From assembly GCF_009915765.1 (NCBI RefSeq), contig NZ_JAABLQ010000001.1, forward strand, positions 3,038,001 to 3,102,000: a stretch of DNA of 64,000 bases. The letters run 5' to 3'. Shown piece after piece: positions 52,344-61,717 of the stretch; the stretch's first letter is position 1; every line of letters starts with the position of its first letter. The DNA is from Pannonibacter sp. XCT-53 (GTDB lineage Bacteria > Pseudomonadota > Alphaproteobacteria > Rhizobiales > Stappiaceae). Made by a program: the position numbers and the translations under genes. The notes beneath the pieces were generated by a model. The model worked only from the letters and a program-made list of their open reading frames with translations, was not told where the DNA came from and searched no databases.

Positions 52344-53669
52344 TCACCCTTGCGAGAGCGCGCGGGCCAGCTCGGTGAAGGGGTCGCCAGACTGTCGGGC
52401 GCGCACGTCCTGGCGCAGGAATTCGTAGATGCGCGGAACCAGCAGGCAGGCCTTGTCGAGGGCTGCGTCGCTGCCCTGCTGGTAGCCCCCCATCAGCCGC
52501 AGGTCCCGCGTGTCCTCGAAGCGGGAGATCATCGCCTTGAGACGCATGATCAGTTCGCGCTCCTCGGAGGTCCAGGCATGCTGCGACAGGCGGGAAACGG
52601 AGGCGAGAACATTGACGGCCGGATAGCGGCCGGCATCGGCGATGGAACGGTCTAGGACGATGTGACCGTCGAGCACTCCGCGCAAGGTGTCGGCGACCGG
52701 ATCATTGTGATCGTCGCCGTCGACCAGCACGGAAAAGATGCCCGTGATGGCCCCGCCCTGCCGGGCACCGGGCCCGGCGCGCTCCAGCAGCCGCGTCAGG
52801 TCGGAGAAGACGGAGGGCGTGTAGCCGCGGGCCACGGGAGGCTCGCCGGCGGCCATCGACACGTCGCGGGCCGCATGGGCGAAGCGGGTGGCGGAATCGA
52901 TGATGAGCAGGACCGACTGGCCAAGATCGCGGAAGTATTCGGCGACGCTCATGGCCGTGCGCGGCGCAAGCCGGCGCATCATTGCGCTCTCGTCGCCGGT
53001 GGCCACCACGATCACGGACCGTTCCAGCGCCTCACCCAGAACATCCTCGACAAACTCGCGCACCTCGCGCCCGCGTTCGCCGACCAGACCGACCACGACC
53101 GTGTCGAAGTCCGTGGAGCCGGCCAGCATGGCCAGCAGCGTCGACTTGCCGACGCCCGAGCCCGCGAAGATCCCCACGCGCTGGCCGACGCACAGCGGGG
53201 TGAACAGGTCGATGACCTTGACCCCGGTCCGGACCGGACGGGTGACGCGCCCGCGCTCCAGCGTCTGCGGCGGCTCGCGGTCCAGGAGCATGGCCTCGGC
53301 GCCATTGAGCAGGGGGCCCCGGTTGTCGGCCGGCCGCCCCAGGGCATCGACAACGCGGCCCTTCCAGCTCTCGTCCGGATGGACGGTCAGCGCGCCCTTG
53401 CGATAGGCGCGGGCGCCGATGCCGATGTCGGCATGGGGCTCGAAGGGCTTGACCATGACGTCGGTCTCGTCAAGGCGGATGATTTCGCCGCGCCGCTCGC
53501 CGGCCTTGCCGGACAGGGTGACCAGGTCACCGAGGCAGACGGTTCTGGACAGGCCGGAGACACGGATCGCGCTCGGCGTGACCTGCGTGACGCGACCACC
53601 GATGCGAACGGGATCCACCTCGGCGGCAGCGGCGGAGACGGCAAGCGCCATCCGGTCAAGTGCGTGCAT
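52344..53669 (-). CDS. fliI: Flagellum-specific export ATPase FliI
   Basis: 441 residues. F1-beta-like: Walker A GSGVGKST (170-177) in VGIFAGSGVGKSTLLAMLAG, Walker B VLLIIDSATRFAHAARDVSM, then GEPPVARGYTPSVFSDLTRL. It energises export of flagellar subunits at the cytoplasmic face of the export gate. Start ATG lies 14 bases inside the preceding hypothetical gene, so coupled with it. Confidence 0.93.
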   Translation of the reverse strand: MHALDRMALAVSAAAAEVDPVRIGGRVTQVTPSAIRVSGLSRTVCLGDLVTLSGKAGERRGEIIRLDETDVMVKPFEPHADIGIGARAYRKGALTVHPDESWKGRVVDALGRPADNRGPLLNGAEAMLLDREPPQTLERGRVTRPVRTGVKVIDLFTPLCVGQRVGIFAGSGVGKSTLLAMLAGSTDFDTVVVGLVGERGREVREFVEDVLGEALERSVIVVATGDESAMMRRLAPRTAMSVAEYFRDLGQSVLLIIDSATRFAHAARDVSMAAGEPPVARGYTPSVFSDLTRLLERAGPGARQGGAITGIFSVLVDGDDHNDPVADTLRGVLDGHIVLDRSIADAGRYPAVNVLASVSRLSQHAWTSEERELIMRLKAMISRFEDTRDLRLMGGYQQGSDAALDKACLLVPRIYEFLRQDVRARQSGDPFTELARALSQG

Positions 53670-54384
53670 TTCGGATCAGGTCCTCGTGACGGAGACGCAG
53701 GTCGTGCAGGACCTCCGCCGGCAGGCGGTTGTCGGGATGGGCGAGCAGTCCGTCCAGCCGGGCGCGTGCGGCCGCCGGCCCGCCGAGCGGATCGGACACC
53801 GGAACGGCTGCATCCACCGCCATCCTGTTCGCGCCCGTCACCTCGGAGTGCGCCCGCACGGCGGCAATCCGCATGCCGAGGAGATCCGCGGGGGCCCCGG
53901 ATGCTGCCGCGAGGGCTGCGGGCTGCGGATCGGCCTTCAGGCCGGGTGGCGGGACGACCGGCTTGGGACGCGGCGACGGCGCGGAACCGCCCGGTGCGGC
54001 CAGGGAGGCCGATGCCGGTCCATCCTGGTCCGCGGCCTGCGCTCCGGGCGATGCCTCCGAGGCCATCGAGGTCCGCGCCAGACTGTAGCCGAGCATCCCG
54101 GCCATGCCGACGGGACCGCCCAGCGCGAGGCCGTAAAGCGCTCCGCCGGCATGGCGGACCGGCTCGGACATCGCATCGCCGGTCAGGGAGCGATAGAGAT
54201 CGCCGAGCAGCGGAACGTGCTGCAGCGGATTGATGAGATCGACCAGATCGGCAAAGCCCAGGGTCTCCCCGGCCGCGGAGGTCGCTGCCACACCGGGCGC
54301 GCCGGACACGGGACGCGACCGATCGATGTCGGCAGGAAGCGCGGCGCGGAGCGGCTGGGATGTCAGGGCAGCAACGGCGGTCAC
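53656..54384 (-). CDS. Hypothetical flagellar-locus protein
   Basis: 242 residues between flgF and fliI with overlaps of four and 14 bases, so part of the flagellar operon. Composition is Ala/Gly/Pro-rich and low in complexity in the middle (GGSAPSPRPKPVVPPPG). The segment FADLVDLINPLQHVPLLGDL then YRSLTGDAMSEPVRHAGGAL resembles short motifs in alphaproteobacterial flagellar-locus proteins. No signal peptide. Function unknown. Confidence 0.6.
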   Translation of the reverse strand: MTAVAALTSQPLRAALPADIDRSRPVSGAPGVAATSAAGETLGFADLVDLINPLQHVPLLGDLYRSLTGDAMSEPVRHAGGALYGLALGGPVGMAGMLGYSLARTSMASEASPGAQAADQDGPASASLAAPGGSAPSPRPKPVVPPPGLKADPQPAALAAASGAPADLLGMRIAAVRAHSEVTGANRMAVDAAVPVSDPLGGPAAARARLDGLLAHPDNRLPAEVLHDLRLRHEDLIRNART

Positions 54385-55106
54385 GCGGGCTCTCCGAGGT
54401 CGCGGACGGCCAGGCCCTGGGAATCATGGCTGGTCTCGATCATCTTCGAGGCCGCGTCGAACGCCCGCGTCAGCATGATGAGCTTGGTCATCTCGCGGAT
54501 CGGATTGATGTTGGAGGCTTCGGTGTAGCCTTGCACCACGCCGTCCTGCACAAACTCCTGGATCGGTTCCGCAGGACGGTCCGGGATGACGGCCGAGTTC
54601 TCGAAGCGGCGCAGTTTCGCGTCGTCAGGGATGCGGAACAGCCCGATGGAGCCGACCTGTTCCTCGCCCTGGGTGATCGCGCCATCCCGCCCGATGTTGG
54701 GACTGCCGTTGTCCGGATTGAGCTGGATCGGCAGGCCGCCGGCGTCGAGGATGTCGTAGCCGTTGAGGGTGCGCAACATGCCGTCGGTGTCGATCTGCAT
54801 GCGACCGTCGCGGGTGTAGGCAATCGTCTCGCCAGCCCGGATCGCCAGCCATCCCTCCCCTTCGACCGCCACATCGAGGGCGTTGTCGGTGCGGGTGAGG
54901 CCGCCAGCCTGCCGCGAGATGAAGGTCTCGCCGCTGGAGGCGAAGCTGACCGGGTCCTTCGCTGCCTGCGACAGCATCTCGGCAAACTTCACCTCGTCAG
55001 CCCGGTAGCCGACGGTGTTCATGTTGGCGAGGTTGCGTGCGACCGTGTCCAGCCGGTTGGACAGGGCGACCTGGGCCGAAAGGGAGACATAGAGGGCAGA
55101 CTGCAT
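54381..55106 (-). CDS. flgF: Flagellar basal-body rod protein FlgF
   Basis: 241 residues from ATG 55106. Rod/hook family: N-terminal MQSALYVSLSAQVALSNRLD then TVARNLANMNTVGYRADEV, the DUF1078-type core (LDVAVEGEGWLAIRAGE, YTRDGRMQIDTDGMLRTLNG), and C-terminal EASNINPIREMTKLIMLTRA. It is a proximal rod component in the periplasm. The frame extends upstream, but that part is non-native. Confidence 0.92.
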   Translation of the reverse strand: MQSALYVSLSAQVALSNRLDTVARNLANMNTVGYRADEVKFAEMLSQAAKDPVSFASSGETFISRQAGGLTRTDNALDVAVEGEGWLAIRAGETIAYTRDGRMQIDTDGMLRTLNGYDILDAGGLPIQLNPDNGSPNIGRDGAITQGEEQVGSIGLFRIPDDAKLRRFENSAVIPDRPAEPIQEFVQDGVVQGYTEASNINPIREMTKLIMLTRAFDAASKMIETSHDSQGLAVRDLGEPA

Positions 55107-55111
55107 GATGT

Positions 55112-55903
55112 TCAGAACCCACCGAGCTTGAAGGACTGGATGCGCGCCAGGAGATCCTGGCCGATGCCGCCGGCCGCGCCGGCAGCGGAATTGAGGATCA
55201 CCGCCGGCGAGGCTGCGGCGGCCGGGCCGCCATTCTGCAGATCCCACATGGTGGCGAAGCGCTTGAGAAACATGTCGAGCTTGGCCGGGTCCTTGAAGTC
55301 CTCGAACTTGACCCGGTTGGTGATGACGGCCGCCTGCTTGTCGATGTTGGCGGCGGCAAACTCCTTCGGCAGTCCCAGCGCGGTCAGCACCACCTGCTGC
55401 AGGGCGCGGTCGGCGAGCACCTCGTAGGGGTTCTTCAGCGATCCGGCCTTGCGGGCGAAGTAAAGCGCCAGGCGGACGGCTTCGTTGCTTTCGCCGCTCT
55501 GCACCTCGAGCGTCTGGCGGACATAGGCGTCCACGATCGGTTTCTGGGTGCGGCTGAACGTGGTTGTGGTGGCGCCGTAGCGGGAGAAGTTGAAGGTCTT
55601 GACGAACTCCGCGTAGCGCTTGTCGGCCAGCCGGTTGGCAAAGCTGTCGCGCTTGTCCACGCCGCCTTCCAGCGCCTTCTTCATGAAGGCCTTGGCGTAG
55701 GTCATGTCCTCGAGCCCCATGGCCTTCATGGCGAAGGCATAGACACGGTCATTCTCGAGAAACTCGTCGATGCTTTTGATCGAGCCGATCGTCTTCAGAT
55801 AATAGGCGCTTTCACGCGCGACCTGAGGATCCTGGGCGGTGACCTTGAGCGACCGGTTCAGGTTGCCCGTCACCATCTGGTACTGCAGCAAAGTGCTGAT
55901 CAT
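55112..55903 (-). CDS. DUF1217 flagellar-associated protein
   Basis: 263 residues, mostly helical. Pattern typical of DUF1217: LLQYQMVTGNLNRSLKVTAQ then PQVARESAYYLKTIGSIKSI, LADKRYAEFVKTFNFSRYG, and RQTLEVQSGESNEAVRLALY then FARKAGSLKNPYEVLADRAL. Genes of this family regularly sit between flgF and motA in Rhizobiales, as here; function unknown. It lies five bases upstream of flgF, and is divergent from motA with a 226-base promoter region in between. Confidence 0.82.
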   Translation of the reverse strand: MISTLLQYQMVTGNLNRSLKVTAQDPQVARESAYYLKTIGSIKSIDEFLENDRVYAFAMKAMGLEDMTYAKAFMKKALEGGVDKRDSFANRLADKRYAEFVKTFNFSRYGATTTTFSRTQKPIVDAYVRQTLEVQSGESNEAVRLALYFARKAGSLKNPYEVLADRALQQVVLTALGLPKEFAAANIDKQAAVITNRVKFEDFKDPAKLDMFLKRFATMWDLQNGGPAAAASPAVILNSAAGAAGGIGQDLLARIQSFKLGGF

Positions 55904-56129
55904 CGACTTTGATCCGTCTGTGGGGTCCCGAGGCAGGTCCGCCTGCCGGAGCGCGGCGCAACCACGGGGGCCGTCGCCTTGAACTGCCCTGCACTCTGCG
56001 CAGCGAGGCTTGCGCCGGGCTGGACCGGATCCTCCCGATAGCCAGCAAAGCGACCGACAGCTTCGGGCAAGCCTCGCCTCCTAGCCTCCTGCCATCGACG
56101 TCAACCACGCACCAAGCAGGAGCTGGCAG

Positions 56130-57026
56130 GTGACAATCATTCTGGGTCTGATCATCGCAGCGGTTTCGCTGATCGGCGGGTTCGCTGCCATGGGCGGCAA
56201 GGTGACCGTTCTCTGGCAACCGTGGGAACTGGTCATCATCATCGGCATCGCCATCGGCACGTTCTTCGTTGCCAATCCGATGAAGGCGATCCTGGACACG
56301 CTGCGGGCCTCCCGCGAGGCCGTGTTCAACTCCGTGCCGCGCAAGCGCGATTATCTCGACCTGCTGGCGCTGCTCTATGCGCTGATGCGCGAGCTGCGCT
56401 CCAAGGGCCGCAACGAGGTCGAGCCGCACATCGAGAACCCGCAGGATTCCGAGATCTTCCGGGCCTTCCCGACGGTCTATCGCAACCGCGGCCTGTCGAC
56501 CTTCGTCTGCGACTACTTCCGTCTGATCATCGTCGGCAATGCCCGGGCGCACGAGATCGAGGCGCTGATGGACGAGGAACTGCAGACCATCCACCGCGAC
56601 CAGATGAAGCCCTACTATGCGCTCTCGGCCCTGGCCGAAGCGCTGCCCGCCATCGGCATCGTGGCTGCGGTGCTCGGGGTCATCAAGGCGATGGGCGCCA
56701 TCGACCAGTCGCCGCAGATCCTCGGTTCGCTGATCGGCGCCGCCCTGGTCGGCACCTTCGTCGGCATCTTCCTGTCCTATGCGCTGGTCGCCCCGGTGGC
56801 CCACAAGGTCAAGGGCGTGCGCGAGTCCCGGCTGCGCCCCTACATCATCGTCAAGCAGTCCCTGCTGGCCTTCATGAACGGCGCTCCGCCGCAGATTGCC
56901 CTCGAGCATGGCCGCAAGACCATCTCTGCCGGCGACCGTCCCACCATCGATGAAGTCGAGAACGAAACCATGAACTCCGGCGGCGCGGCCTCTGACGGCG
57001 TCCAGGACCTGAAGGGAGCGGCCTGA
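56130..57026 (+). CDS. motA: Flagellar motor stator protein MotA
   Basis: 298 residues from GTG 56130, with AGGAG eight bases upstream. Helices: IILGLIIAAVSLIGGFAAMG, WELVIIIGIAIGTFFVANPM, ALPAIGIVAAVLGVIKAMGA and LIGAALVGTFVGIFLSYALV; cytoplasmic loop with charged EVEPHIENPQDSEIF and the conserved Pro in LPAIGIVAAVLG. It conducts protons with MotB, which is not in the window. Start of the motA-fliM-fliN-fliG-flhB run. Confidence 0.93.
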   Translation: MTIILGLIIAAVSLIGGFAAMGGKVTVLWQPWELVIIIGIAIGTFFVANPMKAILDTLRASREAVFNSVPRKRDYLDLLALLYALMRELRSKGRNEVEPHIENPQDSEIFRAFPTVYRNRGLSTFVCDYFRLIIVGNARAHEIEALMDEELQTIHRDQMKPYYALSALAEALPAIGIVAAVLGVIKAMGAIDQSPQILGSLIGAALVGTFVGIFLSYALVAPVAHKVKGVRESRLRPYIIVKQSLLAFMNGAPPQIALEHGRKTISAGDRPTIDEVENETMNSGGAASDGVQDLKGAA

Positions 57027-57028
57027 GC

Positions 57029-57976
57029 ATGCTCGACACCGCCGCCACCGCCTACCAGACCGAACGGGCCCAGATCACCGACCGGCTTCTCGATGCCGCA
57101 GGCATCTCGGTCGACCGCCTGCCGATGCTGCCGGTCCTGTTCGACCGCATGGCCCGGGTCTTCGCCGACGCCATGCGCCAGAAGTCGGCGTCGCCCTCCT
57201 ACATCTCCGTGTCGAACATCGACAACGAGCGGATCGGCGACGTGCTGGATGTCTACGAGTCCAATGCGCTTGTCGCGGTGCTCTACTCGCCGGAACTCGA
57301 CACGCGCATGCTGATCGGCTTCGACCGGGACTTCATCTTCACGATGATCGACGTCCTGTTCGGCGCCGACGGCACCGAGCCGCCGGTGGACGAAGAGCGT
57401 CCGTTCTCCTCGATCGAGACGCGCATTGCCCGCTCCGTGTTCGACGTCGCGGCCAAGGCCCTGGCGGAATCCTTCAGCCCGATCGCCGAGACGACGCTGA
57501 AGATCGAGCGGGTCGAGAGCCGCATGGACTTCGCCATCATCGGCCGGCGCAACAACCCGGCCGTGGTCGCGCGCCTGCTGCTGCAGGCCATCGGCCGGGG
57601 CGGCGAGATCTTCGTCGTCATGCCGCATTCGACGCTGAACCCGCTGCGCCAGAAGCTGTCCCAGGTCCTGTCGGGCGAGATGTCGACGCGTGACCGGCAG
57701 TGGACGCAGCACTTCCAGACCGAGATCCAGCGCACCGAGGTGAAGCTGCAGGCGGTGCTGGAAGAGCGCGAGATGAGCCTCGGCGACATCGCCAATCTGC
57801 GGGTCGGGCAGATCATCGAGCTGCAGGCGACGCCGCGCAGCCCGGTGAAGCTGGAGTGCAACCAGCAGCCGATCTTCAACTGCCGCCTCGGGCAACTGGA
57901 CGGCTCCTACACGCTTCAGGTCGAGGACCTGATCCATCTGGAAAAGGATATCGTCGATGATCTCCTATCTCGTTGA
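57029..57976 (+). CDS. fliM: Flagellar motor switch protein FliM
   Basis: 315 residues, two bases after motA. Central CheC-like domain (LIGFDRDFIFTMIDVLFGAD then EERPFSSIETRIARSVFDVA) and a C-terminal SpoA domain (EVKLQAVLEEREMSLGDIAN then LRVGQIIELQA). A canonical CheY-binding LSQDEIDALL peptide at the N-terminus is not evident. It forms the C-ring with FliG and FliN. Confidence 0.9.
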   Translation: MLDTAATAYQTERAQITDRLLDAAGISVDRLPMLPVLFDRMARVFADAMRQKSASPSYISVSNIDNERIGDVLDVYESNALVAVLYSPELDTRMLIGFDRDFIFTMIDVLFGADGTEPPVDEERPFSSIETRIARSVFDVAAKALAESFSPIAETTLKIERVESRMDFAIIGRRNNPAVVARLLLQAIGRGGEIFVVMPHSTLNPLRQKLSQVLSGEMSTRDRQWTQHFQTEIQRTEVKLQAVLEEREMSLGDIANLRVGQIIELQATPRSPVKLECNQQPIFNCRLGQLDGSYTLQVEDLIHLEKDIVDDLLSR

Positions 57977-58484
57977 TGCGGTGCTGCTGATCGCGCTGGC
58001 GATCACCAGCGTCAAGATGGTGACCATGTACCGCGAGCTGCGGCGCCTGGGCTCCTATCATACGGACTACCAGCGGATTTTCGACCAGACCGCGCTGGCG
58101 CTCGACGGCATCGAGGTCTCGATCCAGGAGCTCAACGTGCGCGGCTCGCAGGTGCTGAACGCCCTCGGCTCGCGCATGGACGACGCCCGCGAGCTGATCG
58201 CGGAAATCGACGGCCTGATCCGCGAGGCGAAGCGGCAGCAGTCCGTGCTCAAGGCAGAGCTGAAGCAGCTGTCGGCGGAGCTGGCCGTCCGCCCCTCGGC
58301 CGGGCAGTTCACCCCCTCCGACAGCGAGCCCGCCGGCCACGCCGGCAAGGAGGCACCGCGCCGCCATGACCCGCTGCTGGCTGGCCAGGCCCAGCCGACC
58401 GAGATGCGCGTCCACCGCATCGACGACATGCAGACCGGCCCGTTCCGTTCCGTTTCCATGCACCGCAAGGATGACCTGACATGA
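57957..58484 (+). CDS. DUF6468-like membrane-anchored protein between fliM and fliN
   Basis: 175 residues. One N-terminal transmembrane helix (YLVDAVLLIALAITSVKMV), then a long coiled-coil (VSIQELNVRGSQVLNALGSR then RELIAEIDGLIREAKRQQSV), then a hydrophilic tail. It overlaps fliM by 20 bases and fliN by four, so it is obligatorily part of the operon. Position and length suggest the DUF6468 family; function in the motor is unknown. Confidence 0.72.
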   Translation: MISYLVDAVLLIALAITSVKMVTMYRELRRLGSYHTDYQRIFDQTALALDGIEVSIQELNVRGSQVLNALGSRMDDARELIAEIDGLIREAKRQQSVLKAELKQLSAELAVRPSAGQFTPSDSEPAGHAGKEAPRRHDPLLAGQAQPTEMRVHRIDDMQTGPFRSVSMHRKDDLT

Positions 58485-58873
58485 GCAAGATTACCGAGAC
58501 CTTCGACAGCGCCGGCGTGAAGTCGGCAAGCCAGGCGGACTTCGCCAAGGTGGAGAGCGCCGAGCGCAAGGGGCCGAAACTGGCCCAGGAAGACCTGATG
58601 GGCGACGAGCGCAACCTCGACACGATCCTCGGAATTCCGGTGAACATCCAGGTCGTGCTGGGTTCGGCAACGATGCTGGTGGCCAACCTGCTCAAGCTCG
58701 GCCGCGGCGCCGTGATCCCGCTCAACCACCGCGTCGGCGAGCCGGTCGACATCGTGGTCAACGGCCGCGTCGTGGCGCGGGGCGAGGTGGTGGTCGTGGA
58801 AGACGACAACTCCCGCTTCGGCGTCTCCCTGACGGAAATCATCAGCGCCCAGAACAGCCTGCTCGACGCGTAA
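58481..58873 (+). CDS. fliN: Flagellar motor switch protein FliN
   Basis: 130 residues. SpoA domain from about residue 45: LDTILGIPVNIQVVLGSATM then NLLKLGRGAVIPLNHRVGEP and VDIVVNGRVVARGEVVVVED. The start overlaps the previous gene's stop in an ATGA; fliG follows after 24 bases. C-ring component with a role in export as well as switching. Confidence 0.93.
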   Translation: MSKITETFDSAGVKSASQADFAKVESAERKGPKLAQEDLMGDERNLDTILGIPVNIQVVLGSATMLVANLLKLGRGAVIPLNHRVGEPVDIVVNGRVVARGEVVVVEDDNSRFGVSLTEIISAQNSLLDA

Positions 58874-58897
58874 GCGCACGAGGAAAGACCGAGGCTC

Positions 58898-59932
58898 ATG
58901 ACCGCGAGTTTGTCCATGACCAACATGCTGCCGACCCGCGCCCTGAAGGGCACGCAGAAGGTGGCGGCCCTGCTCCTGGCGCTTGGCAAGCCAAGCTCCA
59001 AGCGGCTGCTGCAGCACTTCGACCAGGAGGAAATCCGCATGATCACGGTGGCTGCCGCGCAGCTCGGCACCGTGGCGGCGGAGGAACTGGACCGGCTGGC
59101 CGAAGACTTCATCACCCAGTTCTCCAACGGCACGACCCTCTTCGGCACGGCCAACGAGGTGGAGAAGATGCTGGAGGGCGTGCTGCCGGAGGATCAGGTG
59201 GCCGACATCATGTCGGATGTGCTGGGCAACTCGAACCGGTCGATCTGGGACCGGATCACCAGCGTGTCCGAAACGGTGCTGGCCAACTACCTGATGAAGG
59301 AGCATCCGCAGACGGCCGCGCTGATCCTGTCCAAGATCCGGCCCAGCGCGGCAGCCAAGGTGCTGAGCCAGTTGCCGGCACCGCTGCGCAACCAGCTGAT
59401 GCGGCGGATGCTGTCGATCAAGGCGATCGTGCAGGAAATCATGCGGGATGTCGAAAAGACCCTGCACGAGGACTTCATGCTCAACCTGTCGGGCAGCATG
59501 GAAGCGGATTCCTACGCCCGCATGGCGGACATCCTCAACAAGATGGACCGCGACCACATGGAGGAAGCGCTGTCGAGCCTGACGGAAGCACGGCCGAAGT
59601 CGGCCGAGCTGCTCAAGGGCCTGCTCTTCACCTTCGATGACATCATCAACCTCAGCTCGCGGACGCGGATGGCGATCTTCGACCAGATCCCGACCGACCG
59701 GATCGTCATGGCGCTCAAGGGCACCGACCGGACCTTCCGCGAGGTGCTGCTGTCGTCCCTGACCTCGCGCACGCGGCGCATCGTCGAGCATGAACTGGCC
59801 AGCGGCGAGCCGGCCAGCCAGCGCGACGTGCTGCAGGCGCGGTCGACCATCACCGACCTGGCGCTGGAAATGGCCGGGCGGGGCGAGATCGAGCTCAATC
59901 CGAAGCAGGAGGAAACCGCGTTCTTCCGCTGA
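58898..59932 (+). CDS. fliG: Flagellar motor switch protein FliG
   Basis: 344 residues. FliG domains: N-terminal (KGTQKVAALLLALGKPSSKR), middle (ANYLMKEHPQTAALILSKIR then PSAAAKVLSQLPAPLRNQLM, including the EHPQ motif) and C-terminal with the charged torque helix (LLFTFDDIINLSSRTRMAIF then DQIPTDRIVMALKGTD, LTSRTRRIVEHELASG). Links the MS-ring to the C-ring and meets MotA. GAGGAAAG lies upstream of the ATG. Confidence 0.93.
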   Translation: MTASLSMTNMLPTRALKGTQKVAALLLALGKPSSKRLLQHFDQEEIRMITVAAAQLGTVAAEELDRLAEDFITQFSNGTTLFGTANEVEKMLEGVLPEDQVADIMSDVLGNSNRSIWDRITSVSETVLANYLMKEHPQTAALILSKIRPSAAAKVLSQLPAPLRNQLMRRMLSIKAIVQEIMRDVEKTLHEDFMLNLSGSMEADSYARMADILNKMDRDHMEEALSSLTEARPKSAELLKGLLFTFDDIINLSSRTRMAIFDQIPTDRIVMALKGTDRTFREVLLSSLTSRTRRIVEHELASGEPASQRDVLQARSTITDLALEMAGRGEIELNPKQEETAFFR

Positions 59933-60012
59933 CGGGCACCTGCAATGCCGGCGTCGTCTGAGGGAGACCGCCGGCCGGAACAGACGGTTCTCCCTCCAAT
60001 CCGGGCGAACGC

Positions 60013-61089
60013 ATGTCGGACCAGGAAGACAAGGACTCAAAGACAGAAGAGCCGACCGAGAAGAAGATCCGGGACGCGATCGACAAGGGCAACATCCCCG
60101 CTTCCAAGGAAGCCTCGGTGCTGGCCATGTTTCTCGCCGTCCTGCTGATCGGAAGCTTCGTGACCATTGACGGCGTCAAGCGCCTGATGGCGGGCCTCGC
60201 CGGCTTGATCGACAACGCAGGAGGATACAGTCTTGGAAATGGTTCAGACGCGATCCTACTCTCGCACAGCCTCGGGCTTCAGGTCGGCGTGTTCCTGGCC
60301 CCGATGGTCGCCATCCTCATGGTTGCCGGCCTCGCCGCCTCCTTCCTGCAGAATGCCCCGCGCATGGTGCTGGACCGGATCGAGCCGCAGCTCTCGCGCA
60401 TATCCGTGTTCAAGGGCTTCGAGCGGATGTTCGGCGCCCACGGCATGGTCGAGTTCCTCAAGGCTGTCTTCAAGTTTGGCGCCATCAGTCTCGTGGCGTT
60501 CCTCCTGCTCAGATCCAATGCGGACGGGCTGGTGAACGCCATGTTTACCGACCCCTCCGCCCTGCCCGAGACCATCCTTCATCTGTCGATGAAGCTGTTG
60601 TCGGGCATCTGCATCGCCACGATCCTGCTGGTCGCCCTTGATCTCGTCTGGGCCCGCATGCACTGGCGGCAGAACCTGAAGATGAGCCGGCAGGAACTGA
60701 AGGACGAATTCAAGCAGTCCGAAGGCGATCCGCTGGTCAAGGCCCGGCAGCGGTCCATCGCCCGCGACCGGGCGCGCAACCGGATGATGTCCGCCGTGCC
60801 CCAGGCCACGGTCGTCATCGCCAACCCGACCCATTTCGCGGTGGCCCTGCGCTACGACCGTGACGAGAGCGCGGCGCCGGTCGTGGTCGCCAAGGGGCAG
60901 GACCTGATCGCGCTCAAGATCCGTCAGATCGCGGAGGACAACAACATCCCGGTGATCGAGAACAGGGAGCTCGCCCGCGCACTCTACGCCAGCACCGAAC
61001 TGGAACGCATGATCCCGCCGCAGTTTTATCGCATGGTTGCGGAAATCATCTCTTACGTGTATTCGCGCAAGACAGTAAAGGTCGTGTGA
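60013..61089 (+). CDS. flhB: Flagellar export protein FlhB
   Basis: 358 residues, 80 bases after fliG. Four membrane helices (LAMFLAVLLIGSFVTIDGVK, SLGLQVGVFLAPMVAILMVA, FKFGAISLVAFLLLRS, LLSGICIATILLVALDLVWA) and a cytoplasmic domain with the autocleavage NPTH motif in VVIANPTHFAVALRYD, then LARALYASTELERMIPPQFY. Export-gate component and substrate-specificity switch. Confidence 0.93.
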   Translation: MSDQEDKDSKTEEPTEKKIRDAIDKGNIPASKEASVLAMFLAVLLIGSFVTIDGVKRLMAGLAGLIDNAGGYSLGNGSDAILLSHSLGLQVGVFLAPMVAILMVAGLAASFLQNAPRMVLDRIEPQLSRISVFKGFERMFGAHGMVEFLKAVFKFGAISLVAFLLLRSNADGLVNAMFTDPSALPETILHLSMKLLSGICIATILLVALDLVWARMHWRQNLKMSRQELKDEFKQSEGDPLVKARQRSIARDRARNRMMSAVPQATVVIANPTHFAVALRYDRDESAAPVVVAKGQDLIALKIRQIAEDNNIPVIENRELARALYASTELERMIPPQFYRMVAEIISYVYSRKTVKVV

Positions 61090-61568
61090 TGCACGAATGG
61101 TATGAAGGCCGCATGATGCAAAAAGGCTCCTCCAGCCCGATGACCCACCTCGCAGGTGCCGGACAGGTACGTGAGGAGATGCTTGCCCATGCGGTCAGCG
61201 ACGTAGCGGAAGAGCTGAGGCTCGTCGATGTGGTCGACTACATCGCCTTCGTGCGGACCGAAAAGCACGCCAACATCTCCGATCTGGTGAAGTCCTCGAC
61301 GGAACTGTTCTTCAAGAACGAGACCTTGCGCTACGGCCTCGGCGCCCAGGTGGAGCTGGACTGGGACACAACGCCCAGCGTGCGGCTCGACCTGGAGTTC
61401 CGCAACAAGGGCGTGTGGGTCTATTTTGGCCTGACGCTCGATGCCCGCGGATCGGCGGTCGACATCCATCACGTGGAATTTGCCGATCCCTCGGAGGATC
61501 CGGAGGAAAACACCCGCCGGCTCGGTGAGGCCCTCGCCGACGCCCGCCTCCGCCCGCTGGCCTCCTGA
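61089..61568 (+). CDS. Hypothetical protein coupled to flhB
   Basis: 159 residues from ATG 61089, overlapping flhB's last base. No recognised domain; a helical first part (GQVREEMLAHAVSDVAEELR) and a beta-rich second part (GLGAQVELDWDTTPSVRLDL then EFRNKGVWVYFGLTLDARGS). Coupling to flhB makes a flagellar or adjacent role likely. No signal peptide. A rho-independent terminator follows, so it ends the operon. Confidence 0.7.
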   Translation: MHEWYEGRMMQKGSSSPMTHLAGAGQVREEMLAHAVSDVAEELRLVDVVDYIAFVRTEKHANISDLVKSSTELFFKNETLRYGLGAQVELDWDTTPSVRLDLEFRNKGVWVYFGLTLDARGSAVDIHHVEFADPSEDPEENTRRLGEALADARLRPLAS

Positions 61569-61653
61569 CACCGGCCGCGTGGCCGGACAGGGAGCAGGTC
61601 TCCGCCCCGCCGCGGCGCCGATCGGCACGACACCTCCCCACAGCCATGCAAGG

Positions 61654-61684
61654 CCCCTCCGGTGCCCGCGCCGGAGGGGTTTTT
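61654..61684 (+). terminator. Rho-independent terminator of the motA-flhB operon
   Basis: CCCCTCCGG pairs with CCGGAGGGG around an eight-base loop and is followed by TTTTT. It lies about 86 bases after the last gene of the rightward flagellar operon. Confidence 0.85.
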
Positions 61685-61717
61685 CATGACCTGCGCCAGG
61701 GCATGCCCTCCAGGCCC

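Noticed and set aside
52662..54233. 523-residue plus-strand frame over fliI
   Set aside because: Antisense shadow of fliI and the next flagellar gene.
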